DNA of 64,000 nt from Tetragonia tetragonoides (GCA_038025085.1 CM076148.1:36043691-36107690); one strand, 5' to 3'; shown: positions 22,085 through 34,193, numbered from the stretch's first letter. A program made the numbers and translations. The notes: a model not told the origin generated them from the sequence alone.

Positions 22085-25000
22085 ATGGACGCTAATAATG
22101 GCAACATGATTAAGTTGACCGCTTCCAATTATGCAGTGTGGAAGCCAAAGATGGAAGATCTTCTCTACATTAAAGATTTATGGTTGCCCATTACAATGAA
22201 AACCATATCCGAAAAACCTGCAACCAAAGCCGGTGAGAAAACCGATGAAAAGACTGATGAACAGTCTTCGATCCCTTCCAGTGTCGAATCTATGTCCGCT
22301 GCTGATTGGGCGGTACTCAACAGGAAATGTGCCGCACGGATTCGACAATGGATTGATAAAAGCATTTTTCAAAGCTTCGCTAATGAGCATAACGCTTATG
22401 TTCTTTGGGAAAAGTTGGAGAAAACCTATGCTAGAACAACCGCTCAGAATAAAGCAAATCTGATGCGAAGGCTCGTGAACTTGAAGTATAAGGATGGTAC
22501 TAGTGTCTCCGAGCATTTAAGTGAGTTCGAAGGTTTGGCTGATCAAATCAGCTCAATGGAGTTAAACTTGGATAATGAGCTAATAGCTTTATTGTTGCTA
22601 AGCTCATTACCCAAAAGTTGGGACACACTAATTGTGTCGGTGAGTAACTCTGCACCAGAAGGAAAGCTTACCATGGATATGGTAAAAGATCGTCTGCTCA
22701 ATGAGGAGTCCAGACGAAAAGATGACGATTCAGCCTCCAATAACGAGCAAGCCCTTGTCGCTAGTGAACAAGGAAATAAGTATTGGCGTGGGAGAAATAA
22801 AAGTCGAAATCCCCACCAGCAACAACGAGGACGTTCAAAGTCTCGATCAAGGAGAGACGTTACTTGTCATCATTGCGGCCTGCCAGGACACTTTGTTCGG
22901 GAATGCAGAAAGTTAAAAGTCGAACAATCCAAAAAGCAGGAGAATAATCGAAGTGAGAGCAGTCGAACGAACGATTCTGCAACATTTGCAGAAGAGGTGA
23001 TTGTTGTTCAAGATAGTGGTTATATCAACCTTGCTTGTCAAGACTCAACCTGGGTAATTGACTCGGGTGCTTCCTTCCATGTCTCCCCAAGAAAGGAATT
23101 CTTTTCATCCTATACCAGTGGAGATTTCGGTTTGGTAAGGATGGGAAACGATGGCATATGCAAAATTGCCGGACTCGGCAATATTTATTTGGAAACAACA
23201 AATGGATGCAAACTGCTATTAAAAGATGTAAGACATGTCCCAGACATTCGTCTTAATCTAATCTCAGCTGGTAAGCTAGATGATGAAGGTTATGTTAACC
23301 ACTTTGGTGAAGGTAAGTGGAAGCTCACCAAAGGAAGTTTAGTGGTAGCCAAGGGTGAGAAAAATAGGTCCCTTTACACCACTCAGGTCAAACTCTACGA
23401 TGGAGAAGTCAATGCAGTGAAGAGTGTTCCAACCGAGTTATTGCACAAGAGACTTGGTCACATGAGTGAAAAAGGACTCAACATCCTTGCCAAGAAGGAT
23501 CTTTTACCAGGCCTGCAAGGTATAAAGTTGCATACTTGTGTTGATTGTGTAATGGGGAAACAACACAGGGTTGCATTTCATAGTAGGCCACCATCCAGAA
23601 AATCTAATCGTTTAGATTTAATTCATACTGATGTTTGTTCAATGCCAAGTAAAACACTTGGTGGTGCTCTTTACTTTGTCACCTTCATTGATGACCATAC
23701 AAGAAAGGTGTGGGCGTTTGCCTTGAAAAGTAAAGACCAAGTTTTGGATACTTTTAAGGATTTTCATTTGAAGGTAGAGAGAGAAACAAGCAAACAGCTC
23801 AAGAGTGTACGTTCAGACAATGTTGGCGAATATAGAGGCCCTTTCGAAGAATACTGTAAAGGTTATGGCATCAGGCTTGAGAAGTCTGTTGCAAAGACGC
23901 CGCAACACAACGGCATTGCTGAAAGGATGAACCGAACCATATGTGAGAGGATCAGATGTATGCTCTCAAATGCAAAACTGCCAAGCTCCTTTTGGGGGGA
24001 GGCAATGAGGACAGCAGTTGACCTGATCAACCGTTCACCTTCAGCTCCACTGAATGGTGATACTCCGGAAAGCGTGTGGACCGGAAAGAAAGTCTCATAT
24101 GGTCACTTAAAGGTCTTTGGATGTAGAGCTTTGGTTCATATACCAAGAGATGAGAGATCCAAGCTTGATAAAAAGGCTAAAGAATGCATATTCTTGGGTT
24201 ATGCTCATGAAGAATTTGGCTACAGATTGTGGGATCCTATTAAGAAAAGGATCATTCGAAGTAGAGATGTTGTATTTCTTGAAGATCAAACCATTGAAGA
24301 GATTGAGAAAGGTGAGAAGCCGCAACAATTAGAAGAACAACCAGTTAGCTTAGACCCTATCTCCCCACCACAAGTTTCTATTGACAGGGGAGATATCCCG
24401 GATGGAGTTACTGACACTCCAGAAGACGCTGATGAGGTTCCAGAGCCACCTGCTGAGCAGGGGGAGGAGACCCCTTTGACTGAGTCGGAACAACCTCAGT
24501 ATGGCAGGGGACATAGAGTGCTTATTCCATCCACGAGATATAGTAGGTCTGAGTATGTTATGTTGACTGATGAAGGGGAGCCAGAAAATTTTCAAGAGGT
24601 TATGGCTCACAAGGATAAAGGTAACTGGGTGAAAGCTCTGCAAGAAGAGATGCATTCCTTGCAGAAGAATCAAACGTATGAGTTGGTAGAACTCCCACAG
24701 GGAAAGAAGGCCTTAAAGAACAAGTGGGTCTTCAAGTTGAAAAAGGACGGAGACAAAATCCTGAAATTCAAAGCACGGTTGGTCATCAAAGGATTTGGTC
24801 AGAAGAAAGGAATTTACTTTGACGAGATTTTTTCCCCGGTTGTGAAAATGACATCAATTCGAGTCATTTTGGGATTGGCTGCTAGTATGAACCTTGAGAT
24901 TGAGCAGCTAGATGTGAAAACGGCATTCCTTCACGGAGATCTTGATGAAGAGATATATATGACACAACCGGAAGGATTTGAAATAAAAGGAAAGAAGAAC

Positions 25001-26143
25001 TTGGTCTGTCGGCTGAAGAAAAGTCTATATGGCCTTAAGCAGGCACCACGACAGTGGTATAAGAAGTTTGACTCATTCATGATGGGTCATGGATACGAGA
25101 GAACTGACGCAGACCAGTGTGTTTATATCCGGAGGTACTCCGATGGAAATTTCATAATCCTTCTATTGTATGTTGACGACATGCTAATTGTTGGTCGAGA
25201 TGTTAGCCAGATTGGAAAACTCAAGGATGATTTATCTAAGTCTTTTGACATGAAGGACTTAGGCCCAGCTCAACAAATATTAGGTATGAAAATTACCCGC
25301 GATAGGAAAGCTGGAAAGGTATGGCTGTCGCAAGAGAAATATGTTGAACGAATGCTACAGAGGTTCAATATGAAAGATGCTAAGCCTGTTAGCACTCCAC
25401 TTGCTAGTCATTTTCAACTAAGTAAGAGGTCTTGCCCCACTACTCAAAAGGAGATAGAAGAAATGGAAGTAGTTCCCTACTCTTCAGCAGTAGGAAGTCT
25501 TATGTATGCAATGGTTTGCACCAAGCCAGATATCGCTCATGCAGTTGGAGTAGTGAGCAGATTTCTTTCAAATCCAGGAAAGGTACACTGGGAAGCAGTG
25601 AAATGGATCTTCAGGTACTTGAAGGGTACATCTAAACTATGCTTAAGTTTTGGAAGTTCCAAACTAGCCTTGGAAGGTTACACTGATGCAGACATGGCAG
25701 GAGATCTGGACAGTAGAAAATCTACATCTGGATTATTGTTTACCTTCGCAGGGGGAGCTGTTTCATGGCAGTCCAAGCTGCAGAAATGTGTTGCCTTGTC
25801 TACAACAGAAGCAGAATACATCGCTGCTACTGAAGCAGGAAAAGAGATGTTATGGTTAAAGAGATTTCTCCAAGAGCTTGGTTTGAAACAAGACATATAT
25901 GTCATCTATTGTGATAGTCAGAGTGCAATAGACTTGAGCAAGAATGCAATGTATCATTCTCGCACCAAGCATATAGATGTTAGATATCATTGGATACGCA
26001 GAGTGATAGAGAGCCACATGTTGCAGATACAGAAGATTCATACCGACGAGAACCCATCAGATATGATGACGAAGATTGTGACCCGAGAAAAGCATGAGTT
26101 ATGCAGGAAGAAGTCTGGCATGGATACACATAACGTATTGTAG
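22085..26143 (+). CDS. Copia gag-pol polyprotein
   Basis: An uninterrupted frame of about 1,352 residues from the ATG at 22085 (MDANNGNMIKL). The open frame extends upstream into the LTR, but only without an ATG. In order: gag (residues 1-250); CCHC zinc knuckle CHHCGLPGHFVREC at 261-274; aspartic protease WVIDSGASFHVS near 323; integrase zinc-binding region (HKRLGHMSEKG, CVDC); integrase core with D516, D578 and E613, exact DD35E spacing; reverse transcriptase with YVDDM at 1029-1033; RNase H with GYTDADMAGD and STTEAEYIA. The order PR-INT-RT-RH is diagnostic of Copia; details fit the Tork/Tnt1 group. No stop or frameshift interrupts any domain. Confidence 0.96.
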   Translation: MDANNGNMIKLTASNYAVWKPKMEDLLYIKDLWLPITMKTISEKPATKAGEKTDEKTDEQSSIPSSVESMSAADWAVLNRKCAARIRQWIDKSIFQSFANEHNAYVLWEKLEKTYARTTAQNKANLMRRLVNLKYKDGTSVSEHLSEFEGLADQISSMELNLDNELIALLLLSSLPKSWDTLIVSVSNSAPEGKLTMDMVKDRLLNEESRRKDDDSASNNEQALVASEQGNKYWRGRNKSRNPHQQQRGRSKSRSRRDVTCHHCGLPGHFVRECRKLKVEQSKKQENNRSESSRTNDSATFAEEVIVVQDSGYINLACQDSTWVIDSGASFHVSPRKEFFSSYTSGDFGLVRMGNDGICKIAGLGNIYLETTNGCKLLLKDVRHVPDIRLNLISAGKLDDEGYVNHFGEGKWKLTKGSLVVAKGEKNRSLYTTQVKLYDGEVNAVKSVPTELLHKRLGHMSEKGLNILAKKDLLPGLQGIKLHTCVDCVMGKQHRVAFHSRPPSRKSNRLDLIHTDVCSMPSKTLGGALYFVTFIDDHTRKVWAFALKSKDQVLDTFKDFHLKVERETSKQLKSVRSDNVGEYRGPFEEYCKGYGIRLEKSVAKTPQHNGIAERMNRTICERIRCMLSNAKLPSSFWGEAMRTAVDLINRSPSAPLNGDTPESVWTGKKVSYGHLKVFGCRALVHIPRDERSKLDKKAKECIFLGYAHEEFGYRLWDPIKKRIIRSRDVVFLEDQTIEEIEKGEKPQQLEEQPVSLDPISPPQVSIDRGDIPDGVTDTPEDADEVPEPPAEQGEETPLTESEQPQYGRGHRVLIPSTRYSRSEYVMLTDEGEPENFQEVMAHKDKGNWVKALQEEMHSLQKNQTYELVELPQGKKALKNKWVFKLKKDGDKILKFKARLVIKGFGQKKGIYFDEIFSPVVKMTSIRVILGLAASMNLEIEQLDVKTAFLHGDLDEEIYMTQPEGFEIKGKKNLVCRLKKSLYGLKQAPRQWYKKFDSFMMGHGYERTDADQCVYIRRYSDGNFIILLLYVDDMLIVGRDVSQIGKLKDDLSKSFDMKDLGPAQQILGMKITRDRKAGKVWLSQEKYVERMLQRFNMKDAKPVSTPLASHFQLSKRSCPTTQKEIEEMEVVPYSSAVGSLMYAMVCTKPDIAHAVGVVSRFLSNPGKVHWEAVKWIFRYLKGTSKLCLSFGSSKLALEGYTDADMAGDLDSRKSTSGLLFTFAGGAVSWQSKLQKCVALSTTEAEYIAATEAGKEMLWLKRFLQELGLKQDIYVIYCDSQSAIDLSKNAMYHSRTKHIDVRYHWIRRVIESHMLQIQKIHTDENPSDMMTKIVTREKHELCRKKSGMDTHNVL

Positions 26144-26158
26144 TGAACCCACCTAAAT

Positions 26159-26170
26159 GGGAGGGGGAGG
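26159..26170 (+). promoter_or_regulatory. Copia polypurine tract
   Basis: GGGAGGGGGAGG, two bases before the 3' LTR. It primes plus-strand synthesis in LTR elements. Confidence 0.85.
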
Positions 26171-26172
26171 AT

Positions 26173-26554
26173 TGTTGTGGTAATCCCATTTTTGTGGGAT
26201 TTATCAAACAGTAAAACAGAAAAGCCTTTTAATAAAAGGTTTTCCTTCGTTGTCTCTCAATCACAGAACTAAATATAGGAAGACTTCCCTATATAAAAAA
26301 AAAAAAGGGGAAATCCCTGTGATGTGAAGATATAGAAAAATAAGACAGAAGAAAAATGAGAAGAGTGAGTTTAATACACTCTAAATAAATTGTGTAATCC
26401 TCAAGAATTAGGTCAATCTTGAGAGACAATTTTGTACTCTTGTTTTAGAGAGAATATATAACTTTTGAGTATTCCTTGTTGGTATTTATCTTTCTTCTGT
26501 ATTAGTATTTATTCGTTGCCTATTAGATTTTGGGAACGTCCTTATCTCCCAACA
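26173..26554 (+). repeat. Copia 3' LTR
   Basis: 382 bp, almost identical to the 5' LTR; followed by the CTTCC target repeat and the remaining N-terminal codons of the interrupted F-box gene. Confidence 0.95.
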
Positions 26555-26709
26555 CTTCCATCACTACATCAAGAGGTAACAATATCACTTCCCTTTTGTC
26601 GTCTGCCATGATGATGATATCCACAAAACCTAGAACAATGTATGGGACATTTAATTTGGCTGCAAGTCTGGCTTATCTGCGTTTGGGTTTAGGGTTAAAC
26701 TAATAGGAG

Positions 26710-27450
26710 TACAGTATAACCTCTTTAAATTAATCTCTCTAAGATAATAATTTTGCTCGGTCCCGACTCGGGCCTAGGGTCTAAATTAATAATTTCGATA
26801 AAATAATAAGATAATAAATTTTCGGAACATCCTCATATAAGTTAAAGGTCCCATCAAAATTATAAATTAATAATTATATAAAATCACAAATATAATTAGG
26901 ACAACTTAGTATAATATGGCTTTGGCTCTATTGTTGTTTTTTTTCTTAAAAGCTAAATCTAGTTGCATTTCATCTCTAACTATCCTTACTGCATTCAAAA
27001 GTTCCGATGTTGCATTCTTTTATACTCATATAGTGCTTTACGTATATGATCTATCATTTGATTTTTGGACACGTTTTAGATGTGAAACCATGGTTGGTTT
27101 TCTTTGATTTGGATTGACTAATTAGGAATATTTGATGTTGCTTATATAGTGGTTCCATACCATCACAAACTTGCATTAAGTTTTGAATAGTACAACGACA
27201 ATGAACATTGTATATTTATTTTTTAGCGGATGTAAATATAATATATGAATTAGTCACATTGTACATGACCATCATTTATAGTCAATAAAATCACCTTTAT
27301 GTTTTAAGTATTAAGAATAATACAGGTTCGTTAAATCGAAAAAACTCTTTTTAAATTAATAAATTATTAATTTATTGATTAAATAATATCTCTCTAAGTT
27401 AATAAAATTACACGGTCCCGACATTATTAATTTATAGAGGTTTTACTGTA
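26710..27450. mobile_element. Emigrant-like (pogo/mariner-related) element
   Basis: The element is 26712-27448 (737 bp), bounded by TA. Its ends are CAGTATAACCTCTTTAAATT and its inverse AATTTATAGAGGTTTTACTG. These match the CAGTAAAACCTCTATAAATT terminus known for plant Emigrant MITEs. The subterminal part repeats CGGTCCCGAC on both sides. No transposase frame is present. Confidence 0.75.
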
Positions 27451-28199
27451 TATAGAGTTTCTGTTATTAAAGAGAGTTTTTATTTATATATTTTTAGGGT
27501 TTAATTTGTTAACTTTTTATTTTATTAAATTTTGTTGTTTTTTTTTTTTTTTTTTTTGTTTTTGCTCGTCACGAAACAAGAGTCTTTTTGGTTTGGACCA
27601 CAGGTTCACTCTAAACACTTTGGGCTAGGATTAGTCCTGTTCAATTCGCACCGCAAACTTGTCCAACTCTAACTTCTTTGAGGGTGGATCACCAGATACA
27701 CCGCCAATGGACATTATGATACGAACCGAACACAGTTTGGACCCTGAAGATGGTTACCTCCCAGCTCCCACATGTGTTCAATTGAATTTGGCCTAATGAT
27801 TACATATCAGCTGCAGGTAGCATCATCATAACTAAAGAGACTGATGGACTGAACTGAACCCCTGACGTGTCGTTACTGTTATGATGTTGTGAATGGTAAG
27901 GATTGGTGTACAGGTTATGGAGTCGAATGTATAAGAGATTAAGTCCCACAAATTTGCACTGACATGGGATAGTATATTATGTGACTTCATCTTCCTAAAC
28001 TGTGAAATATGAAACTACATCAGAATGCTTGTGATTGACATTTGTTTTTAGCTTCAACATGATTTGAAGATACTCAGAGGAATTAAGTTCAGAAAACAGA
28101 AATCTTTGATAGTTCTGTTTTAAATTATCACAGCTTTCTCCCTTTGTTTCTTTGCCTCACTCTTTGCATAAGTTCGGATAGCATACACAGATACACTCA
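27451..28199. other. No supported gene
   Basis: About 750 bases with a T-run at 27537-27557. I recognise no gene or element. Confidence 0.5.
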
Positions 28200-28590
28200 T
28201 TTACTAAACACTTTACATTTTTTTTTTTTTGATAATTGAGGAGACATTTTGATTGATAGAGATTCAAATTACAATCTCTTACAAAGTTCTCCAAAATGTA
28301 CCCCCAACAAGTATCCATCCTCAAGAATCTCCCACCTTCTAGGAAGGGTTGAGATTGAGAAGATTTCCTTTGCCACTGAGAGGTACCCATACAAAGCTAC
28401 ATAACAGCAAGATCAGAAAAGAACTAAAAAAAAGAACTCCAGCAACCATTTAGCACAGTAGCAGTCCTAGAACCACGCCAGAAATTCCTCTTTTCTCTCC
28501 AAGCCTTGTTTAGCTAGTTGATCTGCAACTTCATTTCCACTCCTTGGCTTGTGAATAATTTTTATTTTTGGCCACCAACCCTTGATCGCT

Positions 28591-31500
28591 CTAAATAAAG
28601 TTCAACGCAAATCGCACTCCTATTGGTCCTCCTTGTGCAGCATTACTCCATAGAACTGCATTCATAGAGTCAGACTCTATGATTATGTCAAAGTGCGGGA
28701 TCCACGACTTTTGCATTGTGAGTTCTAATGCTCGAAAGATAGCCAGTACTTCTGCTTTATTGATCTCGTCTACCATGACCTGACCCGAGAATAGGCATCT
28801 GAAGTTCTCATTCCATTCCCGCAAAACTCCTCCAACTGCACATCTACCATTTTTACACGAGGCGTCCACGTTCCATTTGACACTGCCCCTATGAAGCGCC
28901 ATCCATTGAACTGCTACCACCATACTTGCCTTAAAAGTTCTGATCTTTAAACATGATGGATTATTTAAGACATCCTGCCAAGTGTACGGAAACATTTCGT
29001 CCCAACTCTTAACCCACCAGCCAAGACGAATCACAGCCAGATCAAAAATTTCTTCTTCCGTGCAGCGTTTCTCACAGAATATCCTATTGTTGCGCTCCTT
29101 CCAAATTGACCAAGTTATCACAAATAGGAAAGTTATCCAGACTTTTCGAAAATGTTCTCCTGAGACTAATGAGCACCATTGTTGAAAAAAATCCATCATG
29201 TTTGCTGGACATCACCATTGTAAATTCCATACCTCAAGCCATTTACTCTATAGTCTGTTCGCAAACCTGCAATGGATCAATAAATGGTTCCCAGATTCAT
29301 CCTCCGAACCACAAAGCACACACGTTGGGTTAGGAATCCCCTGAACCCCCATTCTAATCAATCGATCTTTTGTTTTCAAAGAACCCAAGCTAGCTAGCCA
29401 AACAAAGATTTCAATCTTGGGAGGAGCTAACCCTTGCCGAATTGCTTTTATTGATTCACGAACCTGTGTTTCTCCTGCTTCTGTAAGCTTTTCTCTCACT
29501 GTTTTCACCGAAAATTCTCCCTTACTAATGAATCGCCAAATGACTCTGTCATCAGCCCTAGGGTTTAGATGTACTTCCTTTAAACTTGCCAATAATTCAG
29601 CCTTTTGTAGTTCCTCCCATTCAAAAAGATTTCTTCTCCAGCAGAAGCTCCAAATCCACTCCATTCCATCCCAGAGTCCCATCTCTTCAACGTTGGAATT
29701 TTGTTGAGTTGATATCGAGAAGAGCCTTGTGAATTTTTGCTTGAGGGGTTCAGCGTGCAACCACGGTTCTAGCCAAAATTTTGTGGAATTGCCTCTCCCA
29801 ATATTACTCAGTATCCCTTGCTTAAAAATCTCTTTCACAATAAAATTATTAAGAAGGCAGTTAACTATATCTTTCCAAACTCCTCCTTGCTTCAAAATAG
29901 GAAAATCCTCAACAGATGATATACTTTTCATTTTGTATTTATACTTCACCACATCTCGTCATAGTCCGCCATCCCCTTCTAAGAAACGCCATACCCATTT
30001 ACTTAGTAGTGCCAAATTGAAATTCTTTACAAAACCCACGCCCAAACCACCTCTATTTTTCGGATATTCAATCATGCTCCAATTTACCATACAAAGAGCC
30101 TTCTTTCCTTCGGAGTTGCCCGACCACAAAAAATCTCTCTGGAGTTTGATCATTTTTTTTAGGACTCCTGCTGGCACTTTAAAAAGAGACAAATAATATA
30201 GAGGCAGATTACTCAGAGCAGATTTAATGAGTTTCAGTCTACCTCCTATTGATAAAAGCTTTTGCCCTTCCAAGATGCTAGTCTTCCTTCCATTCTCTCA
30301 ATCACAGGTCTCCAGAACTCCATGCTTCGCGGATTAGCTCCCAAAGGCAGCCCCAAATATTTTATTGGCAATTTCTCCTCTCGACAATGCAACTCTTCAG
30401 CTCATTTTTCCACCCAACTCATCTCGACATTAATTCAAATCAGCGAACATTTATGAAAATTAATCTTGAGCCCTGAAGCAAGGTGAAAAGAAATTAGCAA
30501 CATTTTAACAACATCAAGGTACTTCGTCTCTGCGGGGAAAAACACGATGGTGTCGTCCGCAATGCAAATTGAAGATGGGAAAACGAAGGACCTCCTAAAG
30601 CCGGGGTTACTCCACGTAAAACGCCCTTCTTCTCTGCCTTGAATAATAAGCAGCTAAGAAACTCCGCTGCCAAGTTGAATAAAAACGGGGAAAGGGGATC
30701 CCCTTGTTTCAATCCCCTACCCAGTTTAAATGGCTTTGTAGGTGACCCCGTTGATCAGGATTGAAGCTGAGGCAGAACTTAGACACCACCAAATCCATTG
30801 TCGCCACTGCTGAGGAAAATTCATGCTCGCCATCAAGGAATGACCAGGATAGAGAATCATACGCCTTATGAAAATCCAGTTTCCATATACAGATTTTTCC
30901 TTTCGCCTTTTGGCTGAATCAATGATCTCGTTAGCAACAAGAACACTATCCAGGCTTTGACGGTCACTTATAAAAGTTGATTGCGTATTCCCACGATCGA
31001 GTTCATCACCCCTTTCATTCTATTCGACAACACTTTTGCAAGAATTTTATATAACGCCCATATCATACTGATAGGGCGGAAGTCTTTTAGCTCTAGTGGG
31101 CAATCAATCTTCGAAATCAAGCTAATTAGAGCCACGTTCATGCTTGTTGGGAACCTTCATGTAGCCCAAAAATCATTCATAAATTTCATCACCTCCCCCT
31201 TAAGTAACTTCCATGCCTTTTTTATGAAATTAAAATTAAATCCATCGGGCCCTGGTGCCTTATTTCCATCACAATCACTCACTGCATTCTCTATTTCTTC
31301 TTCACTGAATTTCCTCACCAGTATCTCTGCTTCCTCCTCTGAGATTTTCTTAACATCAACGTTCTCAAAAAAAGGCCTAGACCCATACTCCTCAGTGAAA
31401 TTTTTTTGAAAATATTCCACTGTCACACGTTTAATGTCTGCAGGCCTCTCAAATTGTTTACCTTTCACTGTAAGCTTGGTCAGCTCATTTTTTCTCCTCC

Positions 31501-32606
31501 TACTCGAAGCAATTGCATGAAAGAATTTTGTATTTTTGTCCCCCATTTTTCTCCACTTCACTCGTGACATCTGTGCCCAATAAGTTTCTCTCCTTTTATA
31601 CCATCTCCACAACTCTGCTATGTCACAACTTCGTTTGCGCAATTCATCACCATCCAGTGCTCTTGCCTCTGCCAATTTATCCCATCTCTCAATTGCCTTT
31701 TCTAGCTCTTCTATTTTTTTCCCATATCCCCAAACTCCCCTTTATTCCATTCTTTTATCTAATTTTTCAGATTCTTCAGTTTCTCCCCCACATGAGATAC
31801 CACAAGCTCTTCTTTGTCCAGTTCCTCACCCCACTCCTTATCCACCATCTGCATAAACTTCGGATCATCAAGCCAGCAATCAAGGAATTTAAATGGTTTA
31901 GGGCCCCAATTATAAGCTTCTGACTGGACAAGCAGAGGGCAGTGATCTGACAATCCACATCGCAGAGAAGTTGCAGATAGATAAGGCCATATTGATACCC
32001 ACTCTGTGTTGACAAATACTCTATCCAGCTTGCTCATTGAATTTGCTCTAAACCACGTAAAGTTTCCTCCTTTTAATTCAATTTCTAACAGTTGCAGGTT
32101 TGCTACAAAGCTTTTAAAGTCTTCAACCCCTTTGACATTTCATTTCTTGCTTGACCTCTCCTCTGCCTTTAACACTTCATTGCAGTCACCTAACAAGAGC
32201 CACAAATACGAATCACTTTGCCACTCATGATGCAATTATGCCTAAATCTCTGCCCTCTCATTCACTTCTGTTGGTGCATAAACGGAGACAATAGTGCACT
32301 CCATATTATTTTCAACAAGTCGTCCTTTTATTGCGATCCAGTTTGTGGCAATCACCTGTGACTGAATCTCAAAGAAAGACTCCCTCCATACAGATAGAAT
32401 ACCTCCAGACCTCCCTCTAGACGGAGCAAAACGCCACAGCAAGCCATCTTCTTTCCAGAATTTTCTCACATCCCTCTCATTGAAATTTTCATACTTCGTC
32501 ACTTGAATTGTCACAAACCCCCGATTATGTTTTTTTATCATGTTTCTCAATGCTGCATTCTTCTCTCTCCCATGAAGTCCCTTACATTCCAAGTGATCAT
32601 CTTCAT
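28591..32606 (-). pseudogene. Outer L1 ORF2: endonuclease-RT-RNase H, broken
   Basis: ORF2 starts at ATG 32606-32604 (MKMITWN). A 1-base loss after TWN shifts the frame into CKGLHGREK. The endonuclease has TWN, VSVYAPTE, GDCNEV and SDHCPLL; the family's QETK reads QVTK here, losing the catalytic Glu. RT pieces include NKAPGPDGFNFNFIKKAW (about 31210-31270), QGDPLSPFLFN (30712) and IADDTIVFF, reached only after a frameshift near 30575. The zf-RVT region at 29248-29952 has WKDIVNC and NPTCVLCGSEDESGNHLLIH. RNase H at 28591-29199 has WNVDAS, KAEVLAI and ESDSMNAV. Multiple stops make it inactive. Confidence 0.9.
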
Positions 32607-32665
32607 TTTAAATTAAAAAAATGACTACTCCTTTCTCTGATTACTTGGGTCTCTAGATAACCGGC

Positions 32666-34193
32666 TCAACCTCGCTTAGAGTTCTCCCATTCCTCCTCCT
32701 CCTCCCTCATAATTTTCTTTATTCTGCTAACCATTCCTCTCTCGCTTCCTGGAAAAGTCATTCCCATACTCCTAGCAAAACCGAGAATTCCAAAAGGATT
32801 CCGTGAAACTAATGGCACTTCTTCCTTTCTTTCAATACACACATTACTTTCTGTATCTACTCTTTGGCCCATAACAATGGGTTTTTCTTTCCTGACGTTT
32901 TCTTTTCCCAGTATTAACTCCCTCAGCCTTTCTTCTCTCTTTCTCCTCTTGGCTTGTTTTTTTCCTTTGATGCTCCACTATTGCACTTAGTGGAATATCG
33001 TCTTCAAAACAAGGCGGAAATGTTGAGTCCGAGTCTGCTGTACTAGCAGATTCAATACTCAACATGGATGGGCTCACTCCACTTTGGGCCTGCAGTAGAT
33101 TGGGCTCTCCCTGTTGCTTATCTCCTTGTATCTCCGCCGCCAAGTCAGAGCTTTCCTCATGGACATCTGACATATTAATGATTGCCTTATTGTTTGAACC
33201 TGCCTCTTCAATACTATTCTTGGATGCAGTTCCATCAGCAATATTAATCATTTGTTCACCCCTTTTTTCAAAAAACTGGTCACTGCTCCTCTTCTCCAGG
33301 TCTTGGGATTGTACCCCAATTAAATGCATTGCTCCTCCTGCATTATTTGAATTTTCCCCTGTATCTTCAATGGCGTTAGCAGGCTTTGATATGGCTTCTG
33401 TATTTTTTTCTTCATGATGGATTGCATCATCGTGTTTCGATAAACCATGATCTTCCAATGACTCCAAATTATTTATTTCATTGGTCTCCGCGGACTCATC
33501 ATCTTCGAATGGATCAAAAAATTCCTCCACTACAGCCACTCTATGATGTTTCTTGTTGAGTTCAAAAAGCAAATTGCCCTTAATCTGGAACATGAAATCT
33601 GTAATAATAAGAACTCTATACCTTTCAAATGAATCGAGATGAACTGAGTCCTGATCATATGCTACAACTTTTCCCCATAGATTGCCAATTGTCTTCGTAT
33701 TTTCATCAGACCACCCTTTCAAGGGCAGTCCATATATTGAGATCCATGTACCTCTTCATCTTGTTGTCTCGAACTCACTCCATTCGTGGCACTTCTTGTA
33801 CCATATTTTCAGCCATTCCGTTTTCTCATCTTTCATTGTTACTAATATTTCTTTTGTCTCCAATGTCAGTAGGTGGAGCATTCCCCCTATTGGACGTACC
33901 CTGACACCATGTACCCCCTCTGCGTTCATCTCCTTTTCCACTTCGTGCGCAGGCAATTCAGTGTTTCCATACCCCACTAGGCTTCTATCAAGCCATTCCT
34001 GATTTTTGTTGCATTGTATTCCCTTAATCAGTGCAACCGATTCACCATCTTCATGCAAAAATTGGAGATCTTCTCTAGCTTTGGCTGCCTCCTCTCCCAA
34101 GAATTCATTACTGATCCTCATATCTTCGTCATCAGCCAAGATTTTTTGAACAACGCTGAGTTTCTTTACCCCTAGTCTCGTTGTCACCTCTAT
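32666..34193 (-). pseudogene. Outer L1 ORF1, downstream part
   Basis: This is the C-terminal portion of ORF1, separated from its N-terminus (39800-40204) by the inner LINE. It runs from TTRLGVKKLSVVQKI at 34187 through a DUF4283-like section (RGTWISIYGLPLKGW, LGVRVRP-like pieces). A long acidic Glu/Asp/Asn-rich region follows, then a basic stretch near 32870-32960. It ends in an EEEEEW run at about 32690. One stop and a frame change near 33755 and another near 32870 break it. The ORF1 end and the ORF2 ATG are about 57 bases apart. Confidence 0.75.

Larger units (their letters stand above)
21671..26559 (+). mobile_element. Intact Ty1/Copia retrotransposon (Tork/Tnt1-like)
   Basis: The element is 21676-26554 (4,879 bp), flanked by the 5-bp repeat CTTCC (21671-21675, 26555-26559). 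The 380- and 382-bp LTRs differ by about four substitutions and an A-run length. The primer-binding site is at 22059-22070, the polypurine tract GGGAGGGGGAGG at 26159-26170, and one uninterrupted gag-pol frame lies between. All parts needed for retrotransposition are visible. It inserted in the codons just before the F-box motif of a minus-strand F-box gene. Confidence 0.95.
17944..26609 (-). pseudogene. F-box gene split by two LTR elements
   Basis: Three separated pieces align in order with the F-box pseudogene at 41265-42210. The N-terminus is 26560-26609 (ATG at 26609-26607, MADDKRE). The F-box and middle are 21069-21675 (VFSWLPAKSLMRFKSVSKHW, then LYNLTTRQSLPL and KKEYKVLLC). The C-terminal part is 17944-18380 (MALDLEHKKINTINYPKQ, GGHLSIFEHS). 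A Copia element with TSD CTTCC sits right before VFSW, and a TRIM-like element with TSD TTGAT sits in the middle domain. Further small deletions and frame changes lie outside the insertions, so the gene is long dead. The intact family would encode an SCF substrate receptor. Confidence 0.85.

Noticed and set aside
29729..33417. Plus-strand open frames of up to 155 codons
   Set aside because: Antisense shadows of the outer L1 ORF2 and ORF1.
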